Origin: DASWHX01 sp036397995
GTDB lineage: Bacteria > Bacteroidota > Bacteroidia > Cytophagales > Cyclobacteriaceae
NCBI GenBank assembly: GCA_036397995.1
Contig: DASWHX010000193.1
Span: forward strand, 1-6,912
Length of the DNA stretch: 6,912 nt
Direction: 5' to 3'
Made by a program: the position numbers and the translations under genes. Every line of letters begins with the position of its first letter. Within the stretch, counting starts at the first letter, position 1. The notes under the pieces are model-generated. The model searched no databases. It had not been told where the DNA came from and saw only the letters and a list, made by a program, of their open reading frames with translations. Below are positions 5,646 through 6,912 of this stretch, in pieces.

Positions 5646-6911
5646 TTAGTTCATCTTAATAATTTTCATCTCTTTGACTTTATTACCAAACCTGGCTTTT
5701 ACAACGTAAATCCCTTTTTTCAACCCCTTCTCCAGATGAATAATTTCGTTGGTCCGATATTCGGTTGTACTCAATACCTCAAGCCCATTTTCATCATAGA
5801 CTTTCAATTCCATGGATTCATCTTCATCACTTTCAATCAGCAGAGTAACTTCCCTATCAAACGGAATTGGCCATGCCTTGAGTTTGGGTTCATACTGAAT
5901 GGTATCTTTTGTACTCCGGTCAGGTACAGCATCTAATACAAATTTGTCAGGCCAGTTGCCGGAAAAATAATTCGGAATTTCACATTCTCGGTTTAGGTAC
6001 CACATGGGGTCAAACGATTCCGGCTCCGGTTCATTTCCCAGATTGGCATGGAATAGATTAGGTGAACTGTCAAGAGCCACCTCACCGGAAGCCTGGTTAA
6101 ACTGCCAGGCGCACATAAGACCTGTTTCATTTCCGGTAATAAATTCATTTTCATAATCAGCAATTTGGTCACTGGTTCTGGCAAGATTCCAAAAACGGAT
6201 TTCAGCAATTTCACCTTTAAAATTAATGCCTTCTGGAGGATCATACCCAGCATATAGGGGCGAAGTGCTATTCAAGCTCCTGTAACTTAATTGCGAACCA
6301 TAAGAAATTCCATCCACATAAAAGGTGACTTCGTTTTCTTTTCGTGTTAATGCTATATAATGGCAGGCGCCGTCAAAAAGATTCTGGGATTCACTCAGGT
6401 AATTCGGTGTACCATTAAACTGGGCAAATACTTTACCAGTGAATGGCTCTCCCGGCCATATTCCCAGAATGAAACCATCCGCCTCAGACATGTTCCTGAA
6501 ACTTCTTTTGCTGAGCAGGGTTTGATAAGTGGGAGCTTGGCCGATAAAGTAGGACTGAAAAAACACCTCGATAGTAAAGTCATCAAAATCTCCAAGGTTG
6601 AGTTCATCAACATTGGGGAATGTTACCCTGTCATCCGTTCCATCAAAAGTCAATGCATTACCAGGCCATGGACCAATGCCACCGTCTCCAGTGAATTCAA
6701 TTGCATCTGGTTTAAGACAATTATGTCCTCTTGCCCATATTGAATGCACACCCATTTGTGATCCATCATCCAGAATCAGCCGGCTGGCCGGATCCTGAAG
6801 AATAATGCTGGCTCCATCTTCCACACACAACCATCCGCCTCCTTGAATGGTGAGCAGACTTTCTCCTTGCAGCCAAAGGGTAGAACCGGAACGTAAAATT
6901 AACGTGGCGTC
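5646..6911 (-). CDS. Secreted LamG-domain protein with T9SS C-terminal sorting domain (N-terminus beyond window)
   Basis: The frame stays open from the right edge to TAA at 5648-5646, giving the last 421 residues of a longer protein. Any start inside the window (for example a TTG at 6830) would cut through the repeat region, so I treat the gene as 5'-truncated by the window edge. Residues about 3-51 are short beta-strand repeats of period eight. Residues about 85-292 form a LamG/concanavalin-A-like jellyroll: it begins NALTFDGTDDRVTF, has the core HYIALTRKENEVTFYVDG, then the family signature FKGEIAEIRFWNLART and GLMCAWQFNQ...ALDSSPN. Residues about 344-421 are a type A sorting domain: WPIPF (in place of the usual YPNPF), LKVYDENGLEV, then LKKGIYVVKARFG and a basic end KEMKIIKMN. 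The family is carried across the outer membrane by T9SS and then attached or released. A glycan- or surface-binding role is inferred from the LamG fold; no catalytic domain is visible here. Confidence 0.93.
   Translation of the reverse strand, partial: DATLILRSGSTLWLQGESLLTIQGGGWLCVEDGASIILQDPASRLILDDGSQMGVHSIWARGHNCLKPDAIEFTGDGGIGPWPGNALTFDGTDDRVTFPNVDELNLGDFDDFTIEVFFQSYFIGQAPTYQTLLSKRSFRNMSEADGFILGIWPGEPFTGKVFAQFNGTPNYLSESQNLFDGACHYIALTRKENEVTFYVDGISYGSQLSYRSLNSTSPLYAGYDPPEGINFKGEIAEIRFWNLARTSDQIADYENEFITGNETGLMCAWQFNQASGEVALDSSPNLFHANLGNEPEPESFDPMWYLNRECEIPNYFSGNWPDKFVLDAVPDRSTKDTIQYEPKLKAWPIPFDREVTLLIESDEDESMELKVYDENGLEVLSTTEYRTNEIIHLEKGLKKGIYVVKARFGNKVKEMKIIKMN
6759..6905 (-). repeat. 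Period-8 beta-strand repeats encoded within the LamG protein
   Basis: Read on the minus strand, residues 3-51 of the visible protein divide into consecutive eight-residue units: TLILRSGS, TLWLQGES, LLTIQGGG, WLCVEDGA, SIILQDPA, and a last looser one, SRLILDDGS. The shared pattern is x-L-x-(L/I/V)-x-(S/G/D)-(G/E/P)-x. Alternating aliphatic positions followed by a small or acidic turn suggest stacked strands of a beta-solenoid. The repeats are visible at protein level only; the DNA units differ. The array probably continues beyond the right edge. Confidence 0.6.
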
Positions 6912-6912
6912 T

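Noticed and set aside
6360..6743. A 127-codon plus-strand frame opposite the LamG protein.
   Set aside because: It is antisense to a strongly supported conserved domain and its product shows no family features.

Overview
The window looks like chromosomal DNA of a Bacteroidota bacterium, probably of the Cytophagales type. Three things support this. The last gene ends in a type IX secretion (Por) C-terminal sorting domain. The two FtsX/MacB-like permeases and the PadR regulator are of a style typical of that phylum. The DNA is AT-rich, and the readable starts lack a Shine-Dalgarno sequence. The species cannot be named from this sequence.

Left part (1-2252, minus strand): a PadR-family repressor gene is followed, with a 4-base ATGA overlap, by a large ABC-transporter permease that carries an N-terminal 'permease prefix' segment. 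The permease runs off the left edge, so its C-terminus is missing. An imperfect palindrome just upstream of padR is a candidate operator for autoregulation.

Middle (2253-2880): a 628-base divergent intergenic region. It holds a possible 34-codon membrane miniprotein on the minus strand, a perfect AT-only inverted repeat, a 28-base GC-containing dyad, and a good match to a sigma-54 (-24/-12) promoter. The last two are spaced like an enhancer-binding-protein site and its promoter, both pointing at the right-hand permease gene.

Right part: 2881-5250 (+) is a complete 789-residue FtsX-like ABC permease with two MacB-type modules, a paralogue of the left one but without the prefix. A 395-base convergent gap with no convincing gene follows. 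At 5646-6911 (-) lies the C-terminal 421 residues of a secreted protein, made of period-8 beta-strand repeats, a LamG/concanavalin-A-like jellyroll, and a T9SS sorting domain.

How the parts fit: neither permease has an ATPase, periplasmic adaptor or outer-membrane partner in the window, so both must borrow partners encoded elsewhere. The two divergent paralogues appear to be under different control: PadR repression on the left and, by inference, sigma-54 plus an enhancer-binding activator on the right. The LamG protein faces the other way and is probably unrelated. No RNA genes, mobile elements, CRISPR arrays or convincing intrinsic terminators were seen.
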